64,000 nt of DNA from Spiribacter sp. 1M189 (GTDB lineage: Bacteria > Pseudomonadota > Gammaproteobacteria > Nitrococcales > Nitrococcaceae), in the NCBI RefSeq assembly GCF_040838345.1, contig NZ_JBAKFF010000001.1, forward strand, positions 620,001 to 684,000, written 5' to 3'. The position numbers and the translations under genes were made by a program. Below are positions 33,672 to 41,371 of this stretch, piece by piece. Under the pieces are notes generated by a model that was not told where the DNA came from, searched no databases, and was given only the letters and a program-made list of their open reading frames with translations. The first letter of the stretch is position 1, and the number at the start of each line of letters is the position of its first letter.

Positions 33672-34601
33672 TTACTGCCCGCCCCAGACAGTGCCTGCCA
33701 GGTTGGTGACCGGGACACCCACCGAGTTGCCATACTCAGTCCAGGAGCCGTCGTAGTTCTTCACGTCATAGCCAAGAATCTTCGAGAGCGCGAACCAGGT
33801 ATGACTGGAGCGCTCACCGATGCGGCAGTAGGTGATCACCGGCTCGCTGCCATCGACACCGGCCTCTGCGTACAGGGCACCAAGCTCATCGGCCGACTTG
33901 AACGTTCCGTCCTCATTGACCGCGTTGCCCCAGCCCACGTTGACGGCGCCCGGGATATGGCCCGCCCGTACCGACAGCTCGTTCACCCCATCGGGCGCGA
34001 TGATACGGCCTTCATATTCAGCGGCCGACCGGATGTCCACCAGCTGAGCGGCTGGCTCGTCACTACTCGCCACCTCGACCACTTCGGGGAGGAAGGCGCG
34101 GATGGAGTAATCCGCGGCGTCCACTGTGACATCGCCTTGTGCGTAACTGGCCGGCCGGATACCGAGCTCGCGGCCCTCGGCTTCCCACTTCTCGCGGCCG
34201 CCATCAAGCAGTCGGACGTTATCCACACCGTAGATATCGAAGATCCAGGCGCCCCACGCCGCAAACCAGTTGTTGGTGTCACCGTAGAGAATGACCTCGG
34301 TGTCATCGGAGATGCCGGCATCGCGCAGCAGAGCCTGGAAGTCGTCACGGGCGATGATGTCCCGGCTTACCGTGTCGACGAGGTCCGTGTGCCAGCGGAG
34401 GTTAACGGCGCCGGGGATATGGCCCCGTTCGAACTGGCCCGGGTTGACGCTGACTTCGATCACGCGGACGTCTTCCCGGTCGAGGTTATTGGCCAGCCAG
34501 TCCGTGCTGACGAGGGCATCTGTGCTGGCCTGGGTCAGCCCGGTGAAGAGGGCGAGGGCGGCGAGCGCCACAGCCCCGCGGATGGCATTGGCTACAATCA
34601 T
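33672..34601 (-). CDS. Periplasmic thiosulfate sulfurtransferase (tandem rhodanese)
   Basis: A 309-residue exported protein with signal peptide MIVANAIRGAVALAALALFTGLTQA and two rhodanese domains. The first, about residues 30-135, lacks a cysteine (VILYGDTNNWFA). The second is catalytic, with the persulfide cysteine in VITYCRIGERSSHTW. It transfers sulfane sulfur from thiosulfate to a thiol acceptor. AGGAGG lies 7 nt before the ATG. Its neighbour 32 nt downstream is a YeeE/YedE transporter, so the two probably serve one sulfur-uptake or sulfur-relay task. Confidence 0.92.
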   Translation of the reverse strand: MIVANAIRGAVALAALALFTGLTQASTDALVSTDWLANNLDREDVRVIEVSVNPGQFERGHIPGAVNLRWHTDLVDTVSRDIIARDDFQALLRDAGISDDTEVILYGDTNNWFAAWGAWIFDIYGVDNVRLLDGGREKWEAEGRELGIRPASYAQGDVTVDAADYSIRAFLPEVVEVASSDEPAAQLVDIRSAAEYEGRIIAPDGVNELSVRAGHIPGAVNVGWGNAVNEDGTFKSADELGALYAEAGVDGSEPVITYCRIGERSSHTWFALSKILGYDVKNYDGSWTEYGNSVGVPVTNLAGTVWGGQ

Positions 34602-34728
34602 GATTGGCCTCCTGGTTGCTGATGATCGGTTAGCAGCAGTCTAGGGAGGCATAAGTAGAATAGGAAAGAATTTAAAGTGATTTGATAAGTGCGAAAAAGA
34701 ATAAAAAAGGCGCTTCCTGCTGGCCCGC

Positions 34729-35817
34729 TCACCGGCCAGCCGGCACCAGCCTCAGCAGTTCGCCGTTCACATGGTCCGTGAGCAGATAGAGCGCCCCGCC
34801 CGGTCCCTGTTCAATGGCACGGATGCGCCGGCCACGATCGGTGAGCAGGCGTTCCTCCTCCACGACACGGCGGCCGTCCAGTTCGAGATGCGCGAGGTGC
34901 ACCTGGGCGAGGGCGCCGACAAAGAGATCGCCCTGCCAGTCCGGAAAGACGGAACCGGTGTAGAACGCCATGCCGGATGGGGCGATGGAGGGTGTCCAGT
35001 GATGAATGGGCGGAATCGTCCCGGGTAGAACGTCGGGCCCGATCTCGGGACCCCAGTATTCACGGCCATAGGTGGTCTCGGGCCAACCGAAATTGCCGCC
35101 GGGCTCGGGCAGGTTGATCTCGTCACCACCGCGCGGGCCATGTTCATGGATCCATAGCGCGCCGGTTTCGGGATGGATCGCGGCGCCCTGCGGGTTGCGA
35201 TGGCCAAAACTGTAAATGGCCGGCTGCGCGTCCGCTCGATTCGTGAAGGGATTGTCCGCTGGTACGCTGCCATCGTCATTGAGACGCAGGACCGATCCGT
35301 TGTGATCCCCCAGGTCCTGGGCATGGTCGCGCTCACCGCGGTCACCGGTGGTCATGAAAAGATACCCCTCGCGGTCGAAGACGATGCGCGAGCCAAAGTG
35401 CTTGGTGCTGCGCACACAGGGTTCGGCCACGAATAGCGTCTCAAAGTCTGCCAGTCGCTCACCATTGAGGCGCCCGCGGCCCAGATGCGTGGCATTGCCA
35501 CCGTTACATTCTCCGGCCCACGTCAGATAGAGCAGGCGGTTCTCGGCATAGTCCGGGTGCAGTTCGATGTCCAGCAGACCGCCCTGGCCGCGGGCGTCAA
35601 CCGGGGGCGTTCCGCGAATCGCCGTGCGCTCGCCCGTCTGCGGGTCAACCCGTAGCAGGCGTCCTGGACGCTCGGTGACAAGCGCCTCACCGCCGGGCAG
35701 AAACGCGAGGGCCCAGGGGTGCTCAAGGCCTTCCACGGCGGTCTCGACCGTTGGCTGGGCGAACGCGGTGGCCATCCCGAAAACCAGCGCGAGTGCCAGA
35801 AGCGATGCAGGCCGCAT
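34729..35817 (-). CDS. PQQ-dependent sugar dehydrogenase (soluble Asd/YliI-like)
   Basis: A 362-residue exported six-bladed propeller enzyme. The signal peptide is MRPASLLALALVFGMATAFA. Family signatures are GLEHPWALAFLPGGEALVTERPGRLLRV, LTTGDRGERDHAQDLGDHNGSVLRLNDDGSVPADNPF (slightly varied) and SFGHRNPQG. It oxidises aldose sugars in the periplasm with PQQ. A 7-bp hairpin (34719-34740) overlaps the stop and a T-rich stretch follows about 10 nt further on, perhaps a weak terminator. Confidence 0.9.
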   Translation of the reverse strand: MRPASLLALALVFGMATAFAQPTVETAVEGLEHPWALAFLPGGEALVTERPGRLLRVDPQTGERTAIRGTPPVDARGQGGLLDIELHPDYAENRLLYLTWAGECNGGNATHLGRGRLNGERLADFETLFVAEPCVRSTKHFGSRIVFDREGYLFMTTGDRGERDHAQDLGDHNGSVLRLNDDGSVPADNPFTNRADAQPAIYSFGHRNPQGAAIHPETGALWIHEHGPRGGDEINLPEPGGNFGWPETTYGREYWGPEIGPDVLPGTIPPIHHWTPSIAPSGMAFYTGSVFPDWQGDLFVGALAQVHLAHLELDGRRVVEEERLLTDRGRRIRAIEQGPGGALYLLTDHVNGELLRLVPAGR

Positions 35818-35885
35818 GGGCGTATCCCCTGAGTGAGCGTGTCATGCTGTGATCGATAAAAGCCGTTCAACGTTCCCGGTCATCC

Positions 35886-36184
35886 GGCGCCGATGGCCTA
35901 TTGCTATGTACCAACACGATGCACAAGGTCGCCCAGCCGATCGAGCAGGCCGCATCGGTGCCTTTCATCCACATCGGCGATGTGACGCGTGAGGCCATTG
36001 AGGCGGCCGGCTTCGGGCGGGCTATCAGCGCATCATCGAGCGGCTCGTCGACGCCGGGGCCGAGGCGGTGGTGCTGGGTTGTACCGAGATCGGACTGTTG
36101 ATTGATGAGTCGGCACTGCCCGTGCCGGTCTTTGATACGACTCGGCTTCATGCGGATGCCGCAATTTCCTTTGCCCTTGGCTGA
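35886..36184 (+). pseudogene. Aspartate/glutamate racemase remnant
   Basis: Two pieces of a RacX/YgeA-type racemase. The first frame reads GADGLLLCTNTMHKVAQPIEQAASVPFIHI, carrying the first catalytic cysteine region, to about 36005. The second, in another frame from about 36020, reads GYQRIIERLVDAGAEAVVLGCTEIGLLIDES and on to a proper stop, carrying the second catalytic cysteine (GCTE). The first third of the gene and a central block are missing, and no start codon is in reach. The gene is dead. Confidence 0.8.
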
Positions 36185-36227
36185 GAAGGCATGACATGGC
36201 GCGTTGGAGCGCGTAGCGTCGAGGAGT

Positions 36228-37133
36228 ATGACCGCCGACTTACCTTCTTTGGAAACCGTGATCGATGAGCTTGCCGAGTTACTCTCGCGCGAGCCCGATG
36301 CGGAAATCACGCAAGCCGGTGACTGCCTGCAGATCACCCGGCAGCAAACCGTCACCGATGTCATGCCATGCCGCGTCCAGGGGGTCGGCGTCGATGCCGG
36401 GGTGCGGTACCCGGCAGTCACCATCAAAACCGTGCCACGGGGCAATGTGGCGTTTCCGGGTTCGGCCCGAATGCGCGCGGCCCGACTCAACCCCCGCAGT
36501 GCGGTCGGCGCGGTCCAGCCCCCCTCGACAGGCAGCCGAGCGGGGCTGACCATCGGCAGCCGGGTCTGCGTGGATGCTGAAGTCCCCTGGCATGCCACCG
36601 GCCGGCATATGGTCCGGCTGGCGGTGATGGAATCCGGCGGAACCCTCTTCGATGCGCCGCAGCCCGAGAACCGGCATCTCGATCGGGCAGGGCTCGGGGT
36701 GTGGCGTAATTGCCTGCAGAGCATTGCCGGCGTTGAGCCGGATGCATGGCGTGTCGTCAAGCGAGCTCCGGACGGCCTGATGGCGCAGCCCCTGGGCTGG
36801 CCGCCGGTGCGCGGGGCAAGCATCTCGCTGGCGGTCCGCGGTAACACGCCGCTGGTGGGCCGCGGCTTCCAGTATCGGCTGCAGATGCCGAGGCAGTATT
36901 CTGACAGCGACGAGCTGGCCTGGCTCTGCGATGAGCTCAACCGCCAGGAGTGGGAAAACGCCACCGGGGCGCCGCATATCGGTGCCTGGTCGGCCTCCGA
37001 GGATGGTTATTGCTGCTATCAGGTCAGCGTCCCGGCCCGACTCGGGCGACGAATGCCGGATCTGCCCAGACAGCTCCTTGAGACCTCAGGTGCGCGGGCT
37101 AACTCTGCGGTTGCGCTGCAGTCCCTCGCCTGA
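36228..37133 (+). CDS. Conserved-looking hypothetical protein
   Basis: A 301-residue soluble protein that I do not recognise. It has no signal peptide or membrane segment. The N terminus is an acidic helix (LPSLETVIDELAELLSREPDAEIT), the middle is rich in beta strands with repeated GxRxxVD/RL patterns, and tryptophans are spread through the second half. Codon use matches neighbouring genes, so it is likely real. The ATG at 36228 follows GAGGAG very closely; an ATG 24 nt upstream is the alternative. Its end overlaps the convergent transporter gene by 48 nt. Confidence 0.55.
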   Translation: MTADLPSLETVIDELAELLSREPDAEITQAGDCLQITRQQTVTDVMPCRVQGVGVDAGVRYPAVTIKTVPRGNVAFPGSARMRAARLNPRSAVGAVQPPSTGSRAGLTIGSRVCVDAEVPWHATGRHMVRLAVMESGGTLFDAPQPENRHLDRAGLGVWRNCLQSIAGVEPDAWRVVKRAPDGLMAQPLGWPPVRGASISLAVRGNTPLVGRGFQYRLQMPRQYSDSDELAWLCDELNRQEWENATGAPHIGAWSASEDGYCCYQVSVPARLGRRMPDLPRQLLETSGARANSAVALQSLA

Positions 37134-38090
37134 TCCGCCGCGGGTGTCCTGCTGCAGTCGGTCAGACTGGGGGCGCGGGCGCCTGCTGGCCAGCAACAGG
37201 CCGGCAAGGATGAATACTCCTCCCACCGCGTGAAACGCCGCGAGTTGTTCGCCCAGGAAGATCGTGCCGAGGATCGCCGCGAAAACCGGGATGAGATAGA
37301 GGAAGAGGGCGGCCCGGGAGGCGCCAATGGTGCGAACGCCGTTATTCCAGAAGGTATAGGCCAGCAGCCCGGGGCCAACGGCAACGGTCAGAAACACCCA
37401 GAAGTTCGACAGGTTGGGCAGCTGCAGACCGACCTGACTGATCTCGGCCAGGTAGAACGGCGCCACCACGGGAATCCCGAGGGCGATCTGCACGGTCAGG
37501 AAGGCGGCGGCGCTCAGCGGCACGGCCTGGCGGCGCAGTACCACCGAGAAAGTGCTCCAGGATGCGACCGCGCCGAGCATCACCAGGTCGCCGGGCACGA
37601 ATTGCAGGCGCAGCAGCCGCATCGGGTCGGCCTCGGTGATGATGGTGAGGATGCCAAAGAAGCCCAGTGCGATGCCGAGTCCTCGGATCGGATCAAGGCG
37701 TTCGCCCAGTGTGAAATGCGCGGCCAGTCCGAGCGCGATGGGGAGGCTCGCGTTCATCAGCGCGATATTGAGGGCGGTGGTGGTCTGCGCGGCCACATAC
37801 AGCAGGGTGTTGAACAGGCCCACGCTGAGCGCGGCCAGAACGACCATCGCGCGCCAGTGGCGCTTGACGATGGGCCATTGCCGGATCACCGCCGGGATGC
37901 CGATGGGGGCGAGAATGATCAGCGCCGTGACCCAGCGCCAGAACGCCAGCGAAATGGGCGGAATCTCCCCTACCGTGGCACGCCCCAGCACGGCATTGGT
38001 CGCCCAGAAGAACGCCGTCCCGGTAAGCCCGGCACAGGCAAGCAGGATGCGGTTTCTGGAAGGGCTGGCGTCGTTCATGGTGGCGGGCAT
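37086..38090 (-). CDS. DMT-superfamily (EamA) transporter
   Basis: A 334-residue membrane protein with ten predicted helices in two EamA repeats (first from LACAGLTGTAFFWATNAVLGRA, second from LVMLGAVASWSTFSVVLRRQAV). Such proteins export amino acids, nucleobases or other metabolites; the substrate cannot be read. An ATG 12 nt downstream (MNDASPS) is an alternative start. The gene ends antisense to the last codons of the hypothetical gene. Confidence 0.88.
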   Translation of the reverse strand: MPATMNDASPSRNRILLACAGLTGTAFFWATNAVLGRATVGEIPPISLAFWRWVTALIILAPIGIPAVIRQWPIVKRHWRAMVVLAALSVGLFNTLLYVAAQTTTALNIALMNASLPIALGLAAHFTLGERLDPIRGLGIALGFFGILTIITEADPMRLLRLQFVPGDLVMLGAVASWSTFSVVLRRQAVPLSAAAFLTVQIALGIPVVAPFYLAEISQVGLQLPNLSNFWVFLTVAVGPGLLAYTFWNNGVRTIGASRAALFLYLIPVFAAILGTIFLGEQLAAFHAVGGVFILAGLLLASRRPRPQSDRLQQDTRGGSGEGLQRNRRVSPRT

Positions 38091-38132
38091 GTTATGCCGG
38101 CCACCCGTTGGGTGAAAGGATTTTCGCTTCGC

Positions 38133-38603
38133 TCAGGCCGCCGCGGTATGCGCGTCAAGCGAGATGATGTCCTCGTCGCTCAAATGCAGCCAGAAGGCCG
38201 TGACGATGGCATTGCGTCGTGCCCGGGCGGAGACGCGCTGATCCGGCAGGGGCCAGTCCAGGGGGTGGCCCGGATGGATGGCGACGCGGTCGAACAAAGC
38301 GCCGGTCAGACTGGGTGTTATCGTGACCGCCTGGAACAGCGTGACGTGCATGGGCCACTCGTAATGCGCCGGCGCCTCGGTCTGCGCGGCGACGCTCACC
38401 ATCCCGTTGCCCGATTGCCGGAAGCGCCGCCATGCGCGGAGGACCTCCGGCGCGCGAAGCAGGCGTTTGCGGGCATGCTGTTGCACCCGATCCAGCGCCA
38501 TGAGCAGATCGGACTTGTCGGGGTTGATCATGAGCTGGCGGCGCTGCGTGAGCTCGGCATAAAGCGAGTCCGGGATCTCCGGGCGGATGTAGTCTCGAGC
38601 CAT
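38133..38603 (-). CDS. Hypothetical protein, 156 residues
   Basis: A soluble protein starting MARDYIRPEIPDSLYAELTQRRQLMINPDKSDLL, with a basic central helix (QHARKRLLRAPEVLRAWRRFRQ) and a more hydrophobic second half. No family is recognised. The start at 38603 has GGAGG at good distance; the longer open frame to 38726 would enter the regulatory region. It is divergent from the amide operon and could share control elements with it, but nothing in the sequence shows a functional link. Confidence 0.6.
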   Translation of the reverse strand: MARDYIRPEIPDSLYAELTQRRQLMINPDKSDLLMALDRVQQHARKRLLRAPEVLRAWRRFRQSGNGMVSVAAQTEAPAHYEWPMHVTLFQAVTITPSLTGALFDRVAIHPGHPLDWPLPDQRVSARARRNAIVTAFWLHLSDEDIISLDAHTAAA

Positions 38604-38825
38604 CGGAATGCCTCCGTTGCGGTGGATGATGACGCAAGACTGGCAATAGCCGCCGGCGCCTTGCTGTGAACCCTGCCGCATCATCAACCTGCCCAACCGC
38701 GGTGCATTCATGTTGTTGCCATGCACTATAACGTCGCGTTTTTTCGTATTTCACTGTGTAGTTTGCCCCTGCGAGAATCCCACAAGCGACGGAATATACA
38801 AAAAATTTTAGGCAAAAGGACTGGT
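38604..38825. other. Non-coding region upstream of the amide operon promoter
   Basis: No gene is seen. Part of the region (about 38715-38820) is markedly AT-rich for this genome. An inverted repeat GTGCAT...ATGCAC (38702-38707 and 38721-38726) lies about 100 bp upstream of the sigma-54-like promoter, the distance typical for an activator site. It is only loosely like an NtrC site. The promoter of the leftward 156-residue gene must also be here. Confidence 0.4.
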
Positions 38826-38842
38826 CTGGCACGAGACGTGCA
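38826..38842 (+). promoter_or_regulatory. Sigma-54 (-24/-12) promoter candidate
   Basis: CTGGCACGAGACGTGCA matches the sigma-54 consensus YTGGCACG-N4-TTGCW at 12 of 13 defined positions, with exact spacing between the GG (38828-38829) and GC (38840-38841). Transcription would start near 38853, giving a leader of about 300 nt before the first gene. Nitrogen-scavenging genes such as amide and urea uptake are classical sigma-54/NtrC targets. A TTGACA at 38969 without a good -10 is a weaker sigma-70 alternative. Confidence 0.6.
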
Positions 38843-39011
38843 TCTTCTTGTGCGGCACCGCATGGAACGCCGGATCAAAGGAGCAATGTGGCTCTGGATG
38901 ATCCAGTCGCCAGCCTGGACTCGGGCGAAACACGTCGCTCGATTGTTGCGGTGCACGGCACAAATGTGTTGACAGGCCGGCACAGGTATGTAGGACTGAA
39001 TGAACGTCGCG

Positions 39012-39061
39012 CATCAGTGTTGATGATGCGGCTGGTATAAAACATTGGGGCAGAGCGGCCC
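39012..39061 (+). promoter_or_regulatory. ANTAR (AmiR) target: two A1/G4 hexaloop hairpins
   Basis: Hairpin 1: stem CATC/GATG (39012-39015, 39022-39025) around loop AGTGTT. Hairpin 2: stem GGGC/GCCC (39048-39051, 39058-39061) around loop AGAGCG. Both six-base loops have A at position 1 and G at position 4, the known ANTAR recognition pattern, and are 22 nt apart. The 3' arm of hairpin 2 uses bases that also form the 5' arm of the terminator, so the two structures exclude each other. AmiR is encoded in the same operon. Confidence 0.8.
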
Positions 39062-39109
39062 ATCATCGAGGCGCCTTCCGGCGTGCTTGGTGATGGGCCG
39101 TTTTTTTTT
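39056..39109 (+). terminator. Leader attenuator terminator of the amide operon
   Basis: A perfect 10-bp stem (CGGCCCATCA at 39056-39065, TGATGGGCCG at 39091-39100) with an inner CGCC/GGCG helix, followed by nine T residues (39101-39109). It is an intrinsic terminator 47 nt before the first start codon. With the overlapping ANTAR hairpin it forms an attenuator: transcription stops here unless AmiR holds hairpin 2. Confidence 0.9.
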
Positions 39110-39155
39110 GCTTGGCGCGGGCTGACAGCGCCACAAAACCTGAAGGAGGCGTCTC

Positions 39156-40400
39156 ATGGATCGCCGCAAATTTCTGAAAGGTATGGGTTTAGGGGGTGCG
39201 GCCGGCGTTGCGGCCGTTAACGGATTCCCGCATGTGTGGGTCAAGGGCGGTACCGCGATGGCGGCATCGGGAGAGATCCCGGTGGGAGTGCTTTTCTCGC
39301 AGACGGGTGCGGTCGCCGTTGTCGAGAGTACGTTGCACGACGCCTGCATGATGGCTATTGAGGAGATCAATGCGAGCGGTGGCGTCAATGGCCGCATGCT
39401 CAAACCATTCGTCGAGGATCCGGCGTCGGACCCGGCGACCTTTGCCGATCGCGCCAACCGTCTGGTGCGCCGCGACAAAGTGGTATCGGTCTTCGGCTCC
39501 TACACATCAGCAAGCCGTCAGGCCGTGCTGCCGGTGGTTGAGGGTCAGAACAATCTTTACTGGTATCCAACGCTGTACGAGGGGCGCGAGTGCTCGCGCA
39601 ACGTGATGTACGGCGGCGCGGTACCCAACCAGCAGCAGCAGGAGTTTGTGCCCTGGCTCATGGAGAATTTCGGCGGGCGCTTCTACCTCCTCGGTAACGA
39701 CTACGTGTATCCGCGCGAGGAAAACAACGTTTGCCGGATGATCCTGGATGATTTCGGTGGCGAGGTCGTCAACGAGGAATACGTGCCGCTGGGCCATGAC
39801 AGCTTCAGCTCGATCATCAGCCGCATCCGGCGTGAGCAGCCCGACGTCATCTTCTGCACCCTCGTGGGAGACTCCGACGTGGCTTTCCAGCGTGAGTACC
39901 GTGCTGCCGGCCTGGACGCCGAGAAGATGCCGGTAGCGAGCCTTACCCGCTCCGAGGTGGAGGTCCGTGCCATCGGTGGGGATGCAGCAGCGGGCCATTT
40001 CTCGTCGGCACCCTATTTCATGGGGCATGACTCGCCTGAGAATGAGCAGTTCGTCGAAGCCTATCTCTCGAAGTACGGCGGAGATCAGGTGACTCATTTC
40101 GTTAATGAGGCGGCCTATTTCCAGGTCTATCAGTTCAAGGCCGCGGTCGAGGCCCTCGGGGACGTGGACCTCACGCCAGCCGCCATTCGCGATGCGGCCA
40201 TTGGGCAGTCACTGCGTGCGCCGCAGGGTGACATTCTCATCGACGGCAATCTCCACACGCATCTCTGGCCGAAGATTGCCCAGTGGCAGCCGGATGGCCA
40301 GGCCCGGGTGGTCGTAGAGTCAAGCGAGCGCGTCGCGCCCGAGCCTTACTGGGCCTACGACTTCCAGACCTGCACGATCGCGGGGCTGGAGGAGGGCTGA
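39156..40400 (+). CDS. urtA: Urea/short-chain amide ABC transporter substrate-binding protein
   Basis: A 414-residue periplasmic receptor. The N terminus MDRRKFLKGMGLGGAAG is a twin-arginine (Tat) signal. The mature protein (from GEIPVGVLFSQTGAVAVVESTLHDACMMAIEEINASGG) follows the UrtA/FmdD/AmiC family, with VEDPASDPATFA, SYTSASRQAVLPVVE and YPTLYEGRECSRNVMYGGAVPNQQ. Ligand is urea, formamide or acetamide; the amidase in the operon favours an aliphatic amide. It is clearly homologous to the cytoplasmic sensor AmiC at the other end of the operon. AAGGAGG precedes the ATG. Confidence 0.9.
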   Translation: MDRRKFLKGMGLGGAAGVAAVNGFPHVWVKGGTAMAASGEIPVGVLFSQTGAVAVVESTLHDACMMAIEEINASGGVNGRMLKPFVEDPASDPATFADRANRLVRRDKVVSVFGSYTSASRQAVLPVVEGQNNLYWYPTLYEGRECSRNVMYGGAVPNQQQQEFVPWLMENFGGRFYLLGNDYVYPREENNVCRMILDDFGGEVVNEEYVPLGHDSFSSIISRIRREQPDVIFCTLVGDSDVAFQREYRAAGLDAEKMPVASLTRSEVEVRAIGGDAAAGHFSSAPYFMGHDSPENEQFVEAYLSKYGGDQVTHFVNEAAYFQVYQFKAAVEALGDVDLTPAAIRDAAIGQSLRAPQGDILIDGNLHTHLWPKIAQWQPDGQARVVVESSERVAPEPYWAYDFQTCTIAGLEEG

Positions 40401-40423
40401 TCCCCGGCTTTATCTGACGGCAC

Positions 40424-40457
40424 GCCGGGCGTTTCGGGGATCTCCGAGGCGCCCGGC
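40424..40457 (+). other. Stable hairpin between receptor and permease genes
   Basis: GCCGGGCG (40424-40431) and CGCCCGGC (40450-40457) pair, continued inward by two T-G wobbles and TCGG/CCGA, closing a six-base loop: about 14 bp in all. No T-run follows. As in the other ABC operon of this window, it sits right after the binding-protein gene and probably protects that part of the message. Confidence 0.65.
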
Positions 40458-40489
40458 TCTATCCCGATAGTCTATCTGGAGTGGGGACG

Positions 40490-41359
40490 ATGGGCGTCTT
40501 TCTCAACGAATTGTTTATAGGGCTGAGCCTGGCCTCGATTCTGCTGATGGTCGCGCTGGGGCTGGCGATCATTTACGGATCGATGGGTGTCATCAATCTC
40601 GCCCACGGTCAGTTCGTGATGCTGGGCGCCTATGGCGCCTGGTTGCTGCAGGATGCCCTGGGCTTGAGCCTCTTGCTCGCGATCCCGATCGTGTTTCTGG
40701 CCGTTGGTCTGATCGGAATCGTTATAGAGCGAGCCGTGGTTCATCGGCTCTACCACCGGCCGCTGGACACCATCCTCGCCACGTGGGGGATCGGTATTGT
40801 GATTGAGCAGGTGGTGCGTCTTCTGCTGAGCTCGGATGCGCGTTATGTGGCGCGTCCAGGGTTTCTCGATTCCGGCTTTGATCTCGCTGGCGCTTACATC
40901 GCCTCCTACCGACTTTTCGTCGTGGTCTTCGCGCTCGGCATGTTTGCCGCGACCTGGTACGTCATGTTCCGCACCGAATTTGGCATGCGTCTGCGCGCCA
41001 TGGTGCAGAACGTCGAGATTTCCCGGTGCTACGGCATTAGTGCCCGGCGCATCTATGCGTTGACGTTTGCCTATGGGGCCGGCCTGGCTGGCATTGCCGG
41101 GGCCCTCGTCAGTCCTCTCGTCAGCGTGACGCCGACGATGGGCAATAGCTTTGTCGTCGATGCTTTCCTGGTGGTGATCGTTGGGGGCGTCGGCAGCCTC
41201 CTCGGCGCTGGGACTTCCGCGCTCATGCTCGGCGAGGCCACCGCGTGGCTGTCCTTCCTGTTCAACGAGACCACCGGCCGGATCCTCATCCTGCTGGCTG
41301 TCGTCGTGTTCATCCGCTTCCGCCCGGAAGGGATGTTCCCCGCGAAAGTGCGTGGCTAG
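40490..41359 (+). CDS. urtB: Branched-chain/urea-type ABC permease (UrtB-like)
   Basis: A 289-residue LivH-type permease with about eight membrane helices. It starts MGVFLNELFIGLSLASILLMVALGLAIIYGSMGVINLAHGQFVMLGAYGAW, the classic N terminus of this family. The ATPase-contact region is CYGISARRIYALTFAYGAGLAG, and GGVGSLLGAG follows. An upstream GTG (40481) is possible. It lacks the long periplasmic N-terminal domain of some cyanobacterial UrtB proteins. Confidence 0.88.
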   Translation: MGVFLNELFIGLSLASILLMVALGLAIIYGSMGVINLAHGQFVMLGAYGAWLLQDALGLSLLLAIPIVFLAVGLIGIVIERAVVHRLYHRPLDTILATWGIGIVIEQVVRLLLSSDARYVARPGFLDSGFDLAGAYIASYRLFVVVFALGMFAATWYVMFRTEFGMRLRAMVQNVEISRCYGISARRIYALTFAYGAGLAGIAGALVSPLVSVTPTMGNSFVVDAFLVVIVGGVGSLLGAGTSALMLGEATAWLSFLFNETTGRILILLAVVVFIRFRPEGMFPAKVRG

Positions 41360-41371
41360 GAGATTGCTGCA

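Noticed and set aside
37230-38669. Open frame of 479 codons on the plus strand
   Set aside because: Antisense to the EamA transporter and the 156-residue gene; very rich in Gly, Gln, His and Arg, as expected from a GC-rich shadow frame.
38969-38997. Sigma-70 promoter starting at TTGACA upstream of the amide operon
   Set aside because: No acceptable -10 at 16-18 nt spacing; kept only as a weak alternative to the sigma-54 motif.
39010-39030. A longer 7-bp stem (CGCATCA/TGATGCG) in place of ANTAR hairpin 1
   Set aside because: It is a possible competing fold, but its 7-nt loop lacks the A1/G4 pattern; the inner CATC/GATG fold with a six-base loop matches ANTAR targets together with hairpin 2.
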